The notes beneath the pieces are model-generated. The model did not search any database, had not been told where the DNA came from, and saw nothing but the letters and a program-made list of their open reading frames with translations. This document shows, piece by piece, positions 7,587 to 16,522 of a stretch of DNA of 64,000 nucleotides. The stretch comes from Candidatus Kuenenia stuttgartensis (GTDB taxonomy: Bacteria > Gemmatimonadota > Gemmatimonadetes > Gemmatimonadales > Gemmatimonadaceae), in the NCBI GenBank assembly GCA_943330235.2, contig CALQGY020000005.1, positions 1 to 64,000 of the forward strand, read 5' to 3'. Numbering within the stretch: the stretch's first letter is position 1; each line of letters begins with the position of its first letter. The translations under genes and the position numbers were made by a program.

Positions 7587-9322
7587 GCGCCGGCGGTGAT
7601 TTCCGAGACGTCGGTGCGTTCGAACACCTCACCCAGCCAGTTGATGGCGGGCCAGAGTTCAAGCGCGAGCACGATGCCGCCGGCCACGGCCGCGATGGGG
7701 TACTGCCATCCGTCCAGCGTTCGGCCGAACAGGATGATCAGCAGGCCCAGTCCCACCGGGAAGACCAGACCAACGGCGGCGACGAGCGTGGTGGCGCCCA
7801 TCGTGAGCAGGTTCTGCCCCATCGTTTCGAAGCCGCGTGCCTCGGTGCCCAGGCGTACCCATGCCGGGAACATGAGGGCCGTCGCGTTCTGGACGGTGAA
7901 CATCAGGGCATTGAGCAACGGAATGGCGATGGCGATCGCGAGGAAGAGTGGTGCGCCGGCGAGGCCGTTGGCGATCAGCTTCGGGTCCATGACCACCAGC
8001 ACGACCGGCACCACCATGAGCGACCAGATCGTGATGGAGTGCAGCAGGGTCACCGCGCTGATTTCGGCGGCGACGATCTGACGGCCCGGCAGCGGCCAGG
8101 TTTTGAGAATCGCCAGACGCGGGAGATCGAGGCGCAGGTCGAAGCGCATCCAGATGGGGCCGACGAACACCAGCATCGCCCCCCAGCCGAGGGTCACGCC
8201 CATGAACAGGTCGGCGGCGTCCTTGGAGGTGGAGCGTACCGCCACGGCCATGATCACCAGCCCGAGCGTGAACATCACCAGCTGCGATTTCCACGAGCCA
8301 CCGCGCAGGGCCGCGACGACGTTTTTCCACGCGACGGCCATGGCGGGCATGCCGCGTATGGCCAGCGTGGGCACCCAGGCCAATTTGCCTTTGCGCGACC
8401 GCGTCTTGCCCATCTGCGAGGTGCGGAAGCGCTGCAGCCGTTCGGCGCGATGCTGCGTGGCCTCGAGCGCCGCCTCTTCGAAGGCGGCGTCGAGCTGCAC
8501 CACCCACAGGTAATGGACCAGCAGGATCCCCACCGCGAAGGGGAGCGTCGCGAACCAGCTGCGCGCGTCCGGCGCGAACACCGGGGCCAGTACCTGACGC
8601 ACCGGCCAGAGCGCGGCCGCCGGAATGGGTTCACGCAGGGCGGCGCCCACGGCGAGGGCGATCGCCCGCAATCCGTGCTCGCTGGCGACGCGCATGGCGT
8701 CGAACTGCGATAGCATCCCCCAGAGCACGGCGCCGATCCAGAGGCCGAACACCACGATGGGGAGGATGCTGCGTCGTTGCCCCGGTCGTTCGTGTTCGAT
8801 GGCGTTGGCGCGCACGATCGCGGCACCCAGTCGATGCAGCGCGAGGACCGAGAAGCCAATCCAGAGCGAGAGGCCTCGGCGCCAGCCGGCCGCCGAGCCC
8901 CCGCCGCCACGCAGGAGCACCGAGAAAATGATCGTGTTCAGCAGAATGGACAGCTGCGTGCGCAGCAGCTTGGCGTTCACCAGCGCGCGGCGCGACACGG
9001 GCGCCGGAAACAGGAACTGGACCTCAGCGGGTGCGAACGCGAGCGTGCCGCGGTCGGCACCGAAAATCCACCACCGTGCCGCGGAGATGAGCAGGAACGC
9101 GGCCAAGAGCGGGAGCACGAGCTCCGTGTTGAGCAGCGCGTTCATCTCGCGACCGCCCATGCGCGCGTTGCGGAAGAGCGCCCACCAGATGTAGAGCGCG
9201 CCCATCACGACGGCGGCGAGATAGCGCGGGCTGCGCGCGCGGGCCAACTGCCGATTGAGGCGGTTGCGGGCCGAGCGCGCATAGAGAAACAGCAGCGCCG
9301 CCGCGGGAGACGGTGTGCTCAT
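7583..9322 (-). CDS. ABC exporter, permease subunit
   Basis: This large integral membrane protein (579 residues) has about ten hydrophobic segments, including YLAAVVMGALYIWWALF near the N-terminus and several in the C-terminal half. It has no ATPase motifs, so it depends on the ATP-binding gene immediately upstream (9333-10076), 10 bp away. The overall pattern resembles putative ABC exporter permeases found beside ABC-2 type ATPases; the cargo is unknown. ATG 9322 (MSTPSPAAALL) is preferred; an alternative ATG at 9361 would overlap the ATPase gene by 29 bases. Confidence 0.8.
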   Translation of the reverse strand: MSTPSPAAALLFLYARSARNRLNRQLARARSPRYLAAVVMGALYIWWALFRNARMGGREMNALLNTELVLPLLAAFLLISAARWWIFGADRGTLAFAPAEVQFLFPAPVSRRALVNAKLLRTQLSILLNTIIFSVLLRGGGGSAAGWRRGLSLWIGFSVLALHRLGAAIVRANAIEHERPGQRRSILPIVVFGLWIGAVLWGMLSQFDAMRVASEHGLRAIALAVGAALREPIPAAALWPVRQVLAPVFAPDARSWFATLPFAVGILLVHYLWVVQLDAAFEEAALEATQHRAERLQRFRTSQMGKTRSRKGKLAWVPTLAIRGMPAMAVAWKNVVAALRGGSWKSQLVMFTLGLVIMAVAVRSTSKDAADLFMGVTLGWGAMLVFVGPIWMRFDLRLDLPRLAILKTWPLPGRQIVAAEISAVTLLHSITIWSLMVVPVVLVVMDPKLIANGLAGAPLFLAIAIAIPLLNALMFTVQNATALMFPAWVRLGTEARGFETMGQNLLTMGATTLVAAVGLVFPVGLGLLIILFGRTLDGWQYPIAAVAGGIVLALELWPAINWLGEVFERTDVSEITAGA

Positions 9323-9332
9323 GGGGCCGTCG

Positions 9333-10076
9333 TCATGCGGACGCGGGCTCGGAGGTGCCATCGCCGGTGAGGGCGATGAACATGGCCTCGAGGGTAAATC
9401 CGTGGAGCTCTGGGCGGGCGGCGACGATCTCGTCGATGGTGCCGAACGCGACGGCCTGTCCGCGACGGATGACCAGAATGCGGGTGCACAGCTCCTCGAC
9501 CAGATGCAGCAGATGCGAGCTGAGGACCACGGCCGCGCCGTCGCGCGCGCGTGCCGTGATGGTCTCCTTCATGCGCCGGATCCCGACCGGGTCGAGCCCC
9601 GTCAGCGGCTCGTCCAGCAGCACCACCGACGGGCGATGGAGCAGGCCGCAGGCGATGGCGAGCTTTTGCTTCATGCCGCGGGAGAGCTCGGGGGGGAGCG
9701 CGTCGCGCTTGGGCGTGAGTTCGAGCTCCTCCAGCAGGATCGGAATGCGCGGCCCCGCGTCCTCCACGCCATAGAGACGCGCGACGAACTGCAGGTGCTC
9801 GGTGACCGTGAGGTAATCGAAGAGCTGCGGTTCGTCGGGGATGAAGGCGAGACGGGCTTTGGCCTGCACCGGCTGCGTTTTCAGGTCGATCCCGGCAATG
9901 CGAATGCTCCCCGAGGTGGGCTGCAGAATGCCCGCCAGCGCCCGGAGCGTGGTCGTCTTGCCCGCCCCGTTGGGGCCGACGAGTCCCACGACCTCCCCCG
10001 CCGGCACGGTGAAGGACAACCCGTTCACGGCGATCATGTCCCCGTACAGTTTGGTGTATTGCTCGACTTCAATCAT
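9333..10076 (-). CDS. ABC transporter ATP-binding protein
   Basis: The 247-residue ATPase is of the ABC-2 exporter type. Visible motifs are Walker A VGPNGAGKTTTLRALAG, the signature LSRGMKQKLAIA (degenerate LSGGQ), Walker B VVLLDEPLTGLDP and the switch histidine in VVLSSHLLHL. It should power the permease encoded next. The gene is transcribed away from the EAL-HDOD gene, sharing a 230-bp intergenic region. Confidence 0.93.
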   Translation of the reverse strand: MIEVEQYTKLYGDMIAVNGLSFTVPAGEVVGLVGPNGAGKTTTLRALAGILQPTSGSIRIAGIDLKTQPVQAKARLAFIPDEPQLFDYLTVTEHLQFVARLYGVEDAGPRIPILLEELELTPKRDALPPELSRGMKQKLAIACGLLHRPSVVLLDEPLTGLDPVGIRRMKETITARARDGAAVVLSSHLLHLVEELCTRILVIRRGQAVAFGTIDEIVAARPELHGFTLEAMFIALTGDGTSEPASA

Positions 10077-10202
10077 GGTATTCCTGGGAGGAGCGCCCCG
10101 GGGCGCGGCACTGCGGCCTGCAGCTGGGTCAGGATGACTATAGCACGTCCGTCCGGAGGAGGCCGCCGAAGTGCGCGGGATGTTCTAGATTACCCTGTGT
10201 TC

Positions 10203-10216
10203 GGGACGATCGTCCC
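10203..10216. promoter_or_regulatory. 14-bp perfect palindrome, possible operator
   Basis: GGGACGATCGTCCC is a perfect palindrome in the 230-bp region between the divergent ABC ATPase and EAL-HDOD genes. It is followed at 10218-10225 by TCCGATAA, which resembles a sigma-28 -10 element, but TAAA is not found 15 bp before it. An operator for the EAL-HDOD gene is possible; nothing else stands out in this gap. Confidence 0.45.
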
Positions 10217-10306
10217 ATCCGATAAGTCGCCGCCCCCATGCGGCTGGGCGCTCTCTTCACTACGCCGCCCACTGATTGACGTTCCGCTCACAGGTGACGT
10301 TCCCCA

Positions 10307-11572
10307 ATGTCTGATGCTCCGCTCACGGATGCGCTGACTGCCGCGCAGACCGTCTACATCGCCCGCCAGCCGATCTTCGATACCGGCAATCGGCGGGTGG
10401 CCTATGAACTGCTGTACCGGGCCAGCGCCGAAGCCACGCAGGCGGGCCCGGTGTCGCAGGACGTCATGTGTAGTGACACGGCGCTGCATTCGGTGGTGTC
10501 CATCGGTCTCGACCGTCTGACGGGCGGTGTCATCGCGTTCGTGAACGTGACGCGCGAGCACATTCTGGCGGACTTGTACAAGGTGTTCGATCCGTCCACG
10601 GTGGTGCTGGAGCTGCTGGAATCGATCGACGGCGACCAGGACGTGGTGGACGCGTGCACACGCGCGGTCGCGGCCGGGTATACGCTCGCGTTGGATGACT
10701 ACGACGGACGACCATCGCTGGACGTGCTGCTGCCGTTCGTCAAAATCGTCAAGCTGGATGTGCTCGGTCGAACCGCCGACCAGTTGGCGCCGGCGGTGAA
10801 GCAGCTGCAGATCCGCGGCCTCACGGTGCTGGCCGAGCGGGTGGAAACGGGCGCGATGCGTGCGCTGTGCATGCAGCTGGGATGCACCCTGTTTCAGGGG
10901 TACGTGTTCAGTCGCCCTGAGACGTTGACGGGGCGCGCGATCACCGTGCACCAGACGACCATGATCAACATCATGGGCATGCTGGGTGATGTGAACATCA
11001 GCGATACGGTGCTGGACGAGGCGTTCCGGTCGCATCCGTCGCTGTCGGTGGCGTTGCTGCGCATTGTGAACTCCGCATCCTTCGGCGCGCGCTCGGTGGA
11101 TTCTATTCCGCACGCGATTCGTCTGATCGGCCGCGAGGCGCTGTCGCGCTGGCTGATGGTGATGCTGGTGGCGTCGGTGGCGTCGCAGGGGCCGGTGGCC
11201 AACGAAGTCGTGCTGCAGGCGATGATTCGCGGGCGTTTCTGCGAGCTCGTGTCGGTGCGTGGTGGATCGGGCGATCCGTCGGCGCGGTTCCTCGTGGGGC
11301 TGTTGTCGTGCATCGATGTGCTGATGGGTCAGCCGATGGATGTGCTGCTGGAGCGCTTGCCGGTCAGCGCCGATGTGCGCGACGCGCTGTTGCATGGCGT
11401 GGGTCCACACGCGACGGCGCTGGCGCTGGCGCGGGCGTACGAGTCCGGCAATTGGAGCGACGTGGATACGTTCCACGTCACGTCACCCGATGGCGGGCTG
11501 ATGCTCGCCGGTGCGTACGCCGACGCGACGCAGTGGGCACGGGACCGGCTGGCGACCGCGGCCAACAGCTAA
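10307..11572 (+). CDS. EAL-HDOD signalling protein
   Basis: The 421-residue protein joins a degenerate EAL phosphodiesterase domain (residues about 15-215, opening YIARQPIFDTGNRRVAYELL) to an HDOD domain (about 220-400, with VALLRIVNSASFGARSV and HAIRLIGREALSRW). The EAL signature is changed to ELL and several metal ligands of active c-di-GMP phosphodiesterases are not apparent, so it is probably a binding or scaffold protein rather than an enzyme. Proteins of this type (YuxH/CdgJ-like) affect motility in other bacteria. It ends convergently with motB. The ATG at 10307 has AGGTGA ten bases upstream. Confidence 0.88.
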   Translation: MSDAPLTDALTAAQTVYIARQPIFDTGNRRVAYELLYRASAEATQAGPVSQDVMCSDTALHSVVSIGLDRLTGGVIAFVNVTREHILADLYKVFDPSTVVLELLESIDGDQDVVDACTRAVAAGYTLALDDYDGRPSLDVLLPFVKIVKLDVLGRTADQLAPAVKQLQIRGLTVLAERVETGAMRALCMQLGCTLFQGYVFSRPETLTGRAITVHQTTMINIMGMLGDVNISDTVLDEAFRSHPSLSVALLRIVNSASFGARSVDSIPHAIRLIGREALSRWLMVMLVASVASQGPVANEVVLQAMIRGRFCELVSVRGGSGDPSARFLVGLLSCIDVLMGQPMDVLLERLPVSADVRDALLHGVGPHATALALARAYESGNWSDVDTFHVTSPDGGLMLAGAYADATQWARDRLATAANS

Positions 11573-11597
11573 GCAGGCCGCGACGCGAATCGCTCGC

Positions 11598-12512
11598 TTA
11601 GCGCTGGGGAATCGGCGCGGCTTGCGGGGGAATAGACACCGAGGGCGTCTGCGGCAGCGGCTTGCCGATGTTGGCGACGAGCGAGTCGCGCATGGAGGCG
11701 CCCAGTCCGCCCGGTGTGGCGACGTCGCTGCTGTTGACCTGACTGAACGGCAGAAAGATCGTAATGCGGCGATTGGCGGGGGACATCGGATCGTCTGCCA
11801 GGCGCGGCTTGGTATCCGCGTAGCCGCGCACCTCGACAATGCGTCCGCCGGTGACACCCACCGTCTCGAGAATACGCCGCGCCGCGTTGGCGCGATCGGA
11901 CGAGAGCTCCCAGTTGCCGTACTGTCCGTCGGCGCCGAACTTGGCCCCGTCGGTGTGGCCTTCCAGCACCACGGCATGCTGCAACTGCGCGAGCTCCGAG
12001 CCAATGAGCTGCAACGCCAGCATGGAGGCGGACTTCATGCGTGCCGAACCGATGGGGAAGTACACGTCACCCGCGCCGGTTTCCACCAACTCGATACGCA
12101 ATCCGTCGGCCGCGACCTGCACGTCCACCATCGCGTTCAGCTTTTTCAGCGAATCGTTCTTGGCCAGCTTGTCGAGAATCTGCGACTTGAGCTTCTCGAA
12201 CGTGCGCTGCTCGGTGGAGCGCACGATCATACGCAGCTGCGTCTTCTGGATGTTGGACGGCGTGGTGCCGGTGGACAGCGGGCTTGCGCCCGCGCCGTAG
12301 CCCTTCTTGTAGCCGACCGGATTGGAGAAGTAGCCTTCGATGGCCTTCTTGGTCTTGTCGTCCATGCCAAGAATCCACATGACCATGAAGAATGCCATCA
12401 TGGCGGTGACGAAGTCGGCATACGCGACCTTCCAAGAGCCGCCGTGATGACCGCCGCCTCCCTGAATGATCTTCTTGACGATGACAACTCGTTTGCCGGC
12501 GCGCGCAGCCAT
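11598..12512 (-). CDS. motB: flagellar stator protein MotB
   Basis: MotB anchors the proton-driven stator to peptidoglycan. The 304-residue protein has a short basic N-terminus, a single membrane helix carrying the proton-binding aspartate (AYADFVTAMMAFFMVMWILG, Asp33), a plug/linker, and a C-terminal OmpA-type peptidoglycan-binding domain (VLEGHTDGAKFG and RANAARRILETVGV). A Pro/Gln-rich tail follows. The gene starts two bases after motA ends, so they are co-translated. Confidence 0.95.
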   Translation of the reverse strand: MAARAGKRVVIVKKIIQGGGGHHGGSWKVAYADFVTAMMAFFMVMWILGMDDKTKKAIEGYFSNPVGYKKGYGAGASPLSTGTTPSNIQKTQLRMIVRSTEQRTFEKLKSQILDKLAKNDSLKKLNAMVDVQVAADGLRIELVETGAGDVYFPIGSARMKSASMLALQLIGSELAQLQHAVVLEGHTDGAKFGADGQYGNWELSSDRANAARRILETVGVTGGRIVEVRGYADTKPRLADDPMSPANRRITIFLPFSQVNSSDVATPGGLGASMRDSLVANIGKPLPQTPSVSIPPQAAPIPQR

Positions 12513-12514
12513 GA

Positions 12515-13372
12515 TCAGGCAGCCTTTTTACGCGTGAGTTCTTCGAGCTCCGCAAAGCTCGGGCGTTCGTGCGGCTCGATGTTGCGGCGGGAGAACTCGA
12601 CGGCGGTCATGGGCGCGTCGCCGCGCGCGAACGACAGGAGCGCGGTGCGAATGCACAGCATGTAGTCGTGTTCTGCGTGGATGCGTGTTTCCATGGCCTT
12701 CGCGATAGGGCCGAAGACGCCGTAGGCGAGCAGAATGCCGAGGAACGTGCCGACGAGAGCGGCGGCGACCTTTTCGCCGATCTCGGAGGCGGCGCCGCCG
12801 ATGGATCCCATCGTGATGATGACGCCGAGCACGGCGGCCACGATGCCGAAGCCGGGCATCGCATCACCCACCGTGGTGACGGCGTGCGGCACGAGCATCG
12901 CTTCGTGATGATGCTTCTCGAGATCGACATCGAGAATATCGGCCAGATTATGATCTTCCACGGTGCCGGTCAGCAGTACCTTCAGCGTATCGCACAACAG
13001 CGAGACGGCGTGATGGTTGCCGGTGAATGACGGATACTTTTGGAAGATTTCGCTCGACTCCGGAGTTTCGATATGCGACTCGAGTCCGACGAGTCCGTCC
13101 TTGCGGGCCTTCTGGAAGATCTCGTAGAGTACCTGCAGGAGTTCCGCGTAGGCCTTGGCCCCGTACGGATTGGGCTTGAGCAGCCCGAGCGTCTGCGAGA
13201 CGCAGGCCTTCAGCACCGAGGGTGGGTTCGCAATGATCAGGGTCCCGAGCGCGGCACCACCGAGAATGAGAAACTCGTTGGGCTGAATCAGAACGGCGAT
13301 CTGTCCGTGGTGCATGACGTAGCCACCGATCACGGCTCCGAACACGATAACCAGGCCTATGATGACGAACAC
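12515..13372 (-). CDS. motA: flagellar stator protein MotA
   Basis: MotA forms the pentameric part of the ion-driven stator. The 285-residue protein begins MFVIIGLVIVFGAVIGGYVM and has four membrane helices, with a large cytoplasmic loop between helices 2 and 3 and the MPGFGIVAAVLGVIITMGSI segment around helix 3. The family match is to proton-type MotA. The start is GTG 13372, preceded by AGGATC. The gene is divergent from the histidine-kinase-like gene at 13451; no clear sigma-28 or sigma-54 site is visible in the 78-bp gap. Confidence 0.95.
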   Translation of the reverse strand: MFVIIGLVIVFGAVIGGYVMHHGQIAVLIQPNEFLILGGAALGTLIIANPPSVLKACVSQTLGLLKPNPYGAKAYAELLQVLYEIFQKARKDGLVGLESHIETPESSEIFQKYPSFTGNHHAVSLLCDTLKVLLTGTVEDHNLADILDVDLEKHHHEAMLVPHAVTTVGDAMPGFGIVAAVLGVIITMGSIGGAASEIGEKVAAALVGTFLGILLAYGVFGPIAKAMETRIHAEHDYMLCIRTALLSFARGDAPMTAVEFSRRNIEPHERPSFAELEELTRKKAA

Positions 13373-13450
13373 GCGGGCGATCCTGAGGTGGAAGTGAGCG
13401 GGTCAGTAGGGGGAGCGCAGCCGAGTGGTGCCGAGGACGGCACCGCCCAC

Positions 13451-14155
13451 ATGAGCGACGCCCATCTGGGCCTCGCGCGCTGGCTCTCCATACATGACGA
13501 TCTGTTGCGCGGGCTGACACATACTCTCAGCAATCGCATCGGCACCGTCGCGGCAGCGGCCCATATGGTTGAGCTGCAGCCGGCATCCCTGGGGAATACG
13601 GCGGCCACGCTGCACGCCGAGGGCGAACGGCTGGAGGCTCTGTTGCAGCTGTTCCGCGTGTTGCCGCGCGCCGAGCAGGACGTGCCGGAGCCGGTCATTC
13701 CGACCGATATGATCACCCAAGCGACGGCCTTGCAGTCGCATCACGCGCATCTGCGCGCGATCCCCATCACGGTGATTCGCGACGGCGATGTGCAACCGGC
13801 CTACGCCGATCCGTCGGCGTTGACGCTGGCCGTCGCGGTCATTCTGGGCACCGCGCAGCGCGCCACGGGCAGCAGCGGTCGCGTGGACGTGACCATTTCC
13901 AGTACCACCGACGTCGTCCGCATCGTCGCGACGGGTATCCCCGCCGAGGGCGCGGCGCCCGTGCTGCCCGACGAGTTGGTGCAAGCGGACGCGCTCGCGG
14001 ACGCGTCCGCTGACGCACTCGCTAACGCGCTCGCTGATGCGGCCGCGGTGCGCTGGCTGCTGGCCGGGTGCGGTGGACTCGGCGAGGTCAGCGCCCACGG
14101 CGCCGCCCTCGAGGTGCCCACCCTGCAGGCCGCGCGCCGAGCCCGACGGAGCTGA
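13451..14155 (+). CDS. histidine-kinase-like protein, degenerate
   Basis: This 234-residue protein was not firmly assigned. Residues 10-60 (LRGLTHTLSNRIGTVAAAAH) look like a dimerisation/phosphoacceptor helix, with His24 followed by an Asn four residues on. The rest resembles a reduced ATPase fold (ITVIRDGDVQPAYADPSALT and VDVTISSTTDVVRIVAT) without clear N, G1 or G2 boxes. An Ala/Asp/Leu tract from a DNA repeat (13984-14040) sits where the ATP lid would be. It may act as a phosphotransferase (ChpT/Spo0B-like) or sensor partner. It is the only plus-strand gene inside the flagellar island. A GTG start further upstream is possible. Confidence 0.6.
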   Translation: MSDAHLGLARWLSIHDDLLRGLTHTLSNRIGTVAAAAHMVELQPASLGNTAATLHAEGERLEALLQLFRVLPRAEQDVPEPVIPTDMITQATALQSHHAHLRAIPITVIRDGDVQPAYADPSALTLAVAVILGTAQRATGSSGRVDVTISSTTDVVRIVATGIPAEGAAPVLPDELVQADALADASADALANALADAAAVRWLLAGCGGLGEVSAHGAALEVPTLQAARRARRS

Positions 14156-14169
14156 CGCAAACGCGTCAG
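14152..14169. terminator. hairpin between convergent genes
   Basis: CTGACGC and GCGTCAG flank the loop AAAC, a perfect 7-bp stem that includes the stop codon of the kinase-like gene and lies 27 bp past the end of csrA on the other strand. There is no strong T-run; possible bidirectional terminator. Confidence 0.4.
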
Positions 14170-14196
14170 CGACCGCACACGCGGCCGCAAACACGT

Positions 14197-14523
14197 TCAC
14201 GCGCCGGCGTCCGGTGACGCGGGCCGCGCGTCGTTCGTGACGGCAGGATCTACGGTCGGCGAATCGGCCATCGGCGCCTCCGGTGCTGCGGTCCCCGCGG
14301 GCGCGGCGACGAGCGACGCGAGCCACGGCGACGACGCCGTCCCGGTCGTGGCGCGCTGATTTTCCAGCGCCACCTTCTCGGCGATCTCGCCGCGCAGGAT
14401 TTTCACCTCAGGCGGCGCGTCGATCCCGATACGCACACCACCGCGATCGCACGAGACGATCACGATGCGAATGCCGCCTTCAATGAGAATTGAGTCGCCT
14501 TCGCGACGGCCAAGAATAAGCAT
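14197..14523 (-). CDS. csrA: translational regulator CsrA with C-terminal extension
   Basis: CsrA binds GGA motifs in mRNA leaders and typically represses flagellin translation until it is sequestered by FliW. Residues 1-57 are a complete CsrA domain: MLILGRREGDSILIEGGIRI, then GIDAPPEVKILRGEI with the RNA-contact arginine (R of LRGE). The protein is 108 residues, so about 50 Ala/Pro/Asp-rich residues follow the normal 60-residue length; they look disordered. It is the last gene of the flgF-flgK operon, five bases after flgK. A FliW gene is present at 60481. Confidence 0.93.
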   Translation of the reverse strand: MLILGRREGDSILIEGGIRIVIVSCDRGGVRIGIDAPPEVKILRGEIAEKVALENQRATTGTASSPWLASLVAAPAGTAAPEAPMADSPTVDPAVTNDARPASPDAGA

Positions 14524-14528
14524 ACGAG

Positions 14529-15977
14529 TTAGACCAGCGAAAGCAGTGTCTGCAACATCTCGTCCGCCGCTTTGATCATTTTGGTCGCGGCGGCGTACGA
14601 CTGTTGAACGCGCAGCATCTGGACGAGCTCTTCGTCCGTGCTCACTCCGCTGACGGATTGCCGGCGGGTGTCCGCGGTGTCCGTGAGCGTCTGGTACATG
14701 GTCGCGTCGTCGGTGGCGCCCATGACGCTGACGCCGAGCGATGTGACCGTGCTGCGGAAGAACCCCAGGTAGCCGCCGGTCTCGACCGATCCGTTGGGCG
14801 TCGTGTAGCTGACCAGATTCTCGTTCAGGCGCAGCGCCGAGAGCGCGAGGCCGGTGGTGTTGTCGGCCGGCGCGTTCGGATTGCCGCTGGCCGCGATCTT
14901 CCCCGCGTTTCCGGCGACCAGCGCGTCCAGCTTGATCGTACTGGCGCTCACCGGCGCGAGCACGGTGCCGGCGTCGAAGAAATTGCCGGCAGCGGTGCCG
15001 GGGATGGCGTTGCCCGAAAACGTGTAGCCGGTGGTGTGCACCGCATTCACGTTCGTCACGAGCGAGGTCGCCATGGCGTCCAGCCGACCGCGCAGCCCCG
15101 GGATTTCGTTGTTGACGACGTCGACCAGCGTATCCAGTTGGCCGGCCAACGGCGCAAGCCGGTCGGGCGAGTCGCCAAGCCGGATGCGGACGGGGATGTC
15201 GGCCGGCGGCACGGCCGGCATCGGATTGGGCGTTTCAAACTGCAGCGACAGCGGACGGGCCGATGCGCCATCCACCAGCGTCGAGTTGCCGATGAGGACC
15301 GAGACCGTGCCGTTGGCCTGATTGATCACGCGCGTGCCAGCGATCTTCGCCAGACCGTCAAGCGCGAGGTCGCGCTGGTCGCGCAGATCGTTGGCCGTGT
15401 CGCCATTCGTTTCGGACGACAGGATGCGGTTGTTCAGATCCGCGACCTGATTCGCGTACCCGTTGATCTGCGTGACCGTGTCCTGCAACCGGTTGATCGC
15501 GGATGACCGCTGCTGCGTCAGCCCCTGATCGTAGTCGTTGAACAGCTGCGCCACCTGACGGCCGCGCTGCTGCACGACGGCCCGCGAGGAGCCAGAGGTG
15601 GGATTGGACGCGAGATCGCTCCAGGCCCCGAAGAACTGATCGAGCGCGCTGGTCATGCCGGCGTCGGTCGGTTCGCCGAAGATGCCCTCGACCTGCCCCA
15701 GCAGGTCGCGACGCATGGTGGACGACCCGGCCTCGCCGGCGGCGGTGCGATATGTCTCGTCGAGGAGGATATCGCGCTTGCGGATCACGGTCTCGATGTG
15801 GACACCCGTCCCGACGTTGCCGTAGGACATGCGTACCGGGGTGTTGGCGACCAGCACGGCTTCCTGACGCGAATAGCCCGGCGTCTCCGCGTTCGCGATG
15901 TTCTGCGAAATCGTCTGGAGGACGGCCTGATGCGACATCAGAGCGCCACGCGCGATGCTGAACAGCCCGGAGCTCAT
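14529..15977 (-). CDS. flgK: flagellar hook-filament junction protein FlgK (HAP1)
   Basis: FlgK joins hook and filament and is exported by the flagellar secretion system. The 482-residue protein starts MSSGLFSIARGALMSHQAVL and has the rod/hook family motif NIANAETPGYSRQEAV, a variable middle, and a C-terminal coiled-coil domain ending DEELVQMLRVQQSYAAATKM. It is co-translated after its probable chaperone flgN, three bases upstream. FlgL, its usual partner, is encoded about 43 kb away. Confidence 0.95.
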   Translation of the reverse strand: MSSGLFSIARGALMSHQAVLQTISQNIANAETPGYSRQEAVLVANTPVRMSYGNVGTGVHIETVIRKRDILLDETYRTAAGEAGSSTMRRDLLGQVEGIFGEPTDAGMTSALDQFFGAWSDLASNPTSGSSRAVVQQRGRQVAQLFNDYDQGLTQQRSSAINRLQDTVTQINGYANQVADLNNRILSSETNGDTANDLRDQRDLALDGLAKIAGTRVINQANGTVSVLIGNSTLVDGASARPLSLQFETPNPMPAVPPADIPVRIRLGDSPDRLAPLAGQLDTLVDVVNNEIPGLRGRLDAMATSLVTNVNAVHTTGYTFSGNAIPGTAAGNFFDAGTVLAPVSASTIKLDALVAGNAGKIAASGNPNAPADNTTGLALSALRLNENLVSYTTPNGSVETGGYLGFFRSTVTSLGVSVMGATDDATMYQTLTDTADTRRQSVSGVSTDEELVQMLRVQQSYAAATKMIKAADEMLQTLLSLV

Positions 15978-15979
15978 GG

Positions 15980-16522
15980 CTACGCCGTCCGGTTGACGAG
16001 CACGCCGCGGGGGGCGCCGGTACCAGCCGGTGCGGTGCCTTCGATGGCGTACGTGGAGCTGTTGGCCGGGCCACCCACCAGCGTGCGCACATGCTGGTCG
16101 TTGGCCGAGAGCGCTTCGCGCAGCAGCTTGCGATTCATGCCCACTTCGCGCGTCAGGATGTCAGCCGCCTGCTGCAGGCGGATCCGGGCTTCGCGCAGTC
16201 GACCGTCGACCTGATCACCCAACTCGGCTTCCAGATCACGCAGCGTGCAGTCTTCGTTGCCAACGAGCAGCAGGTTCAGTTGGCGACGACGCTGACGCGC
16301 CTGGCCGAGCGTGGCGAGGACGCGGTGCGTGGCGAACGTGCTCTCGTCCACGGCTTCGATGTCGTCGGAGCCCACGGCGGTGCGCTGCCGGCGCATCTGC
16401 GCGATCAGATCGTCAAGCAATTTCCGCTCGCTGATCAACGCGTCATGCAGTGCCTCAAGCAGCGCTGCCGTCGGCGGGCGGTAGTGCGGCGCGGCGTCTG
16501 GAGTAAGCAAGGTGGGCGACAT
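15980..16522 (-). CDS. flgN: FlgN-like export chaperone
   Basis: FlgN-family chaperones hold FlgK and FlgL before export. The predicted 180-residue protein is almost entirely helical (LLEALHDALISERKLLDDLI and further heptad-like stretches) and contains the NRKLLREALSANDQHVRTLV segment typical of FlgN C-termini. Identification rests on the helical pattern and on its place directly before flgK. The start ATG 16522 overlaps the flgJ stop (TGATG), indicating coupling. Confidence 0.75.
   Translation of the reverse strand: MSPTLLTPDAAPHYRPPTAALLEALHDALISERKLLDDLIAQMRRQRTAVGSDDIEAVDESTFATHRVLATLGQARQRRRQLNLLLVGNEDCTLRDLEAELGDQVDGRLREARIRLQQAADILTREVGMNRKLLREALSANDQHVRTLVGGPANSSTYAIEGTAPAGTGAPRGVLVNRTA

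Noticed and set aside
7499-8713. Plus-strand open frame of 404 codons over the ABC permease
   Set aside because: It runs antisense to the membrane protein, which has clear hydrophobic helices; the product is Arg/His/Gly-rich.
10218-10225. TCCGATAA as a complete sigma-28 promoter for the EAL-HDOD gene
   Set aside because: The bases 15 bp upstream are GTTC, not TAAA, so only the -10 half matches.
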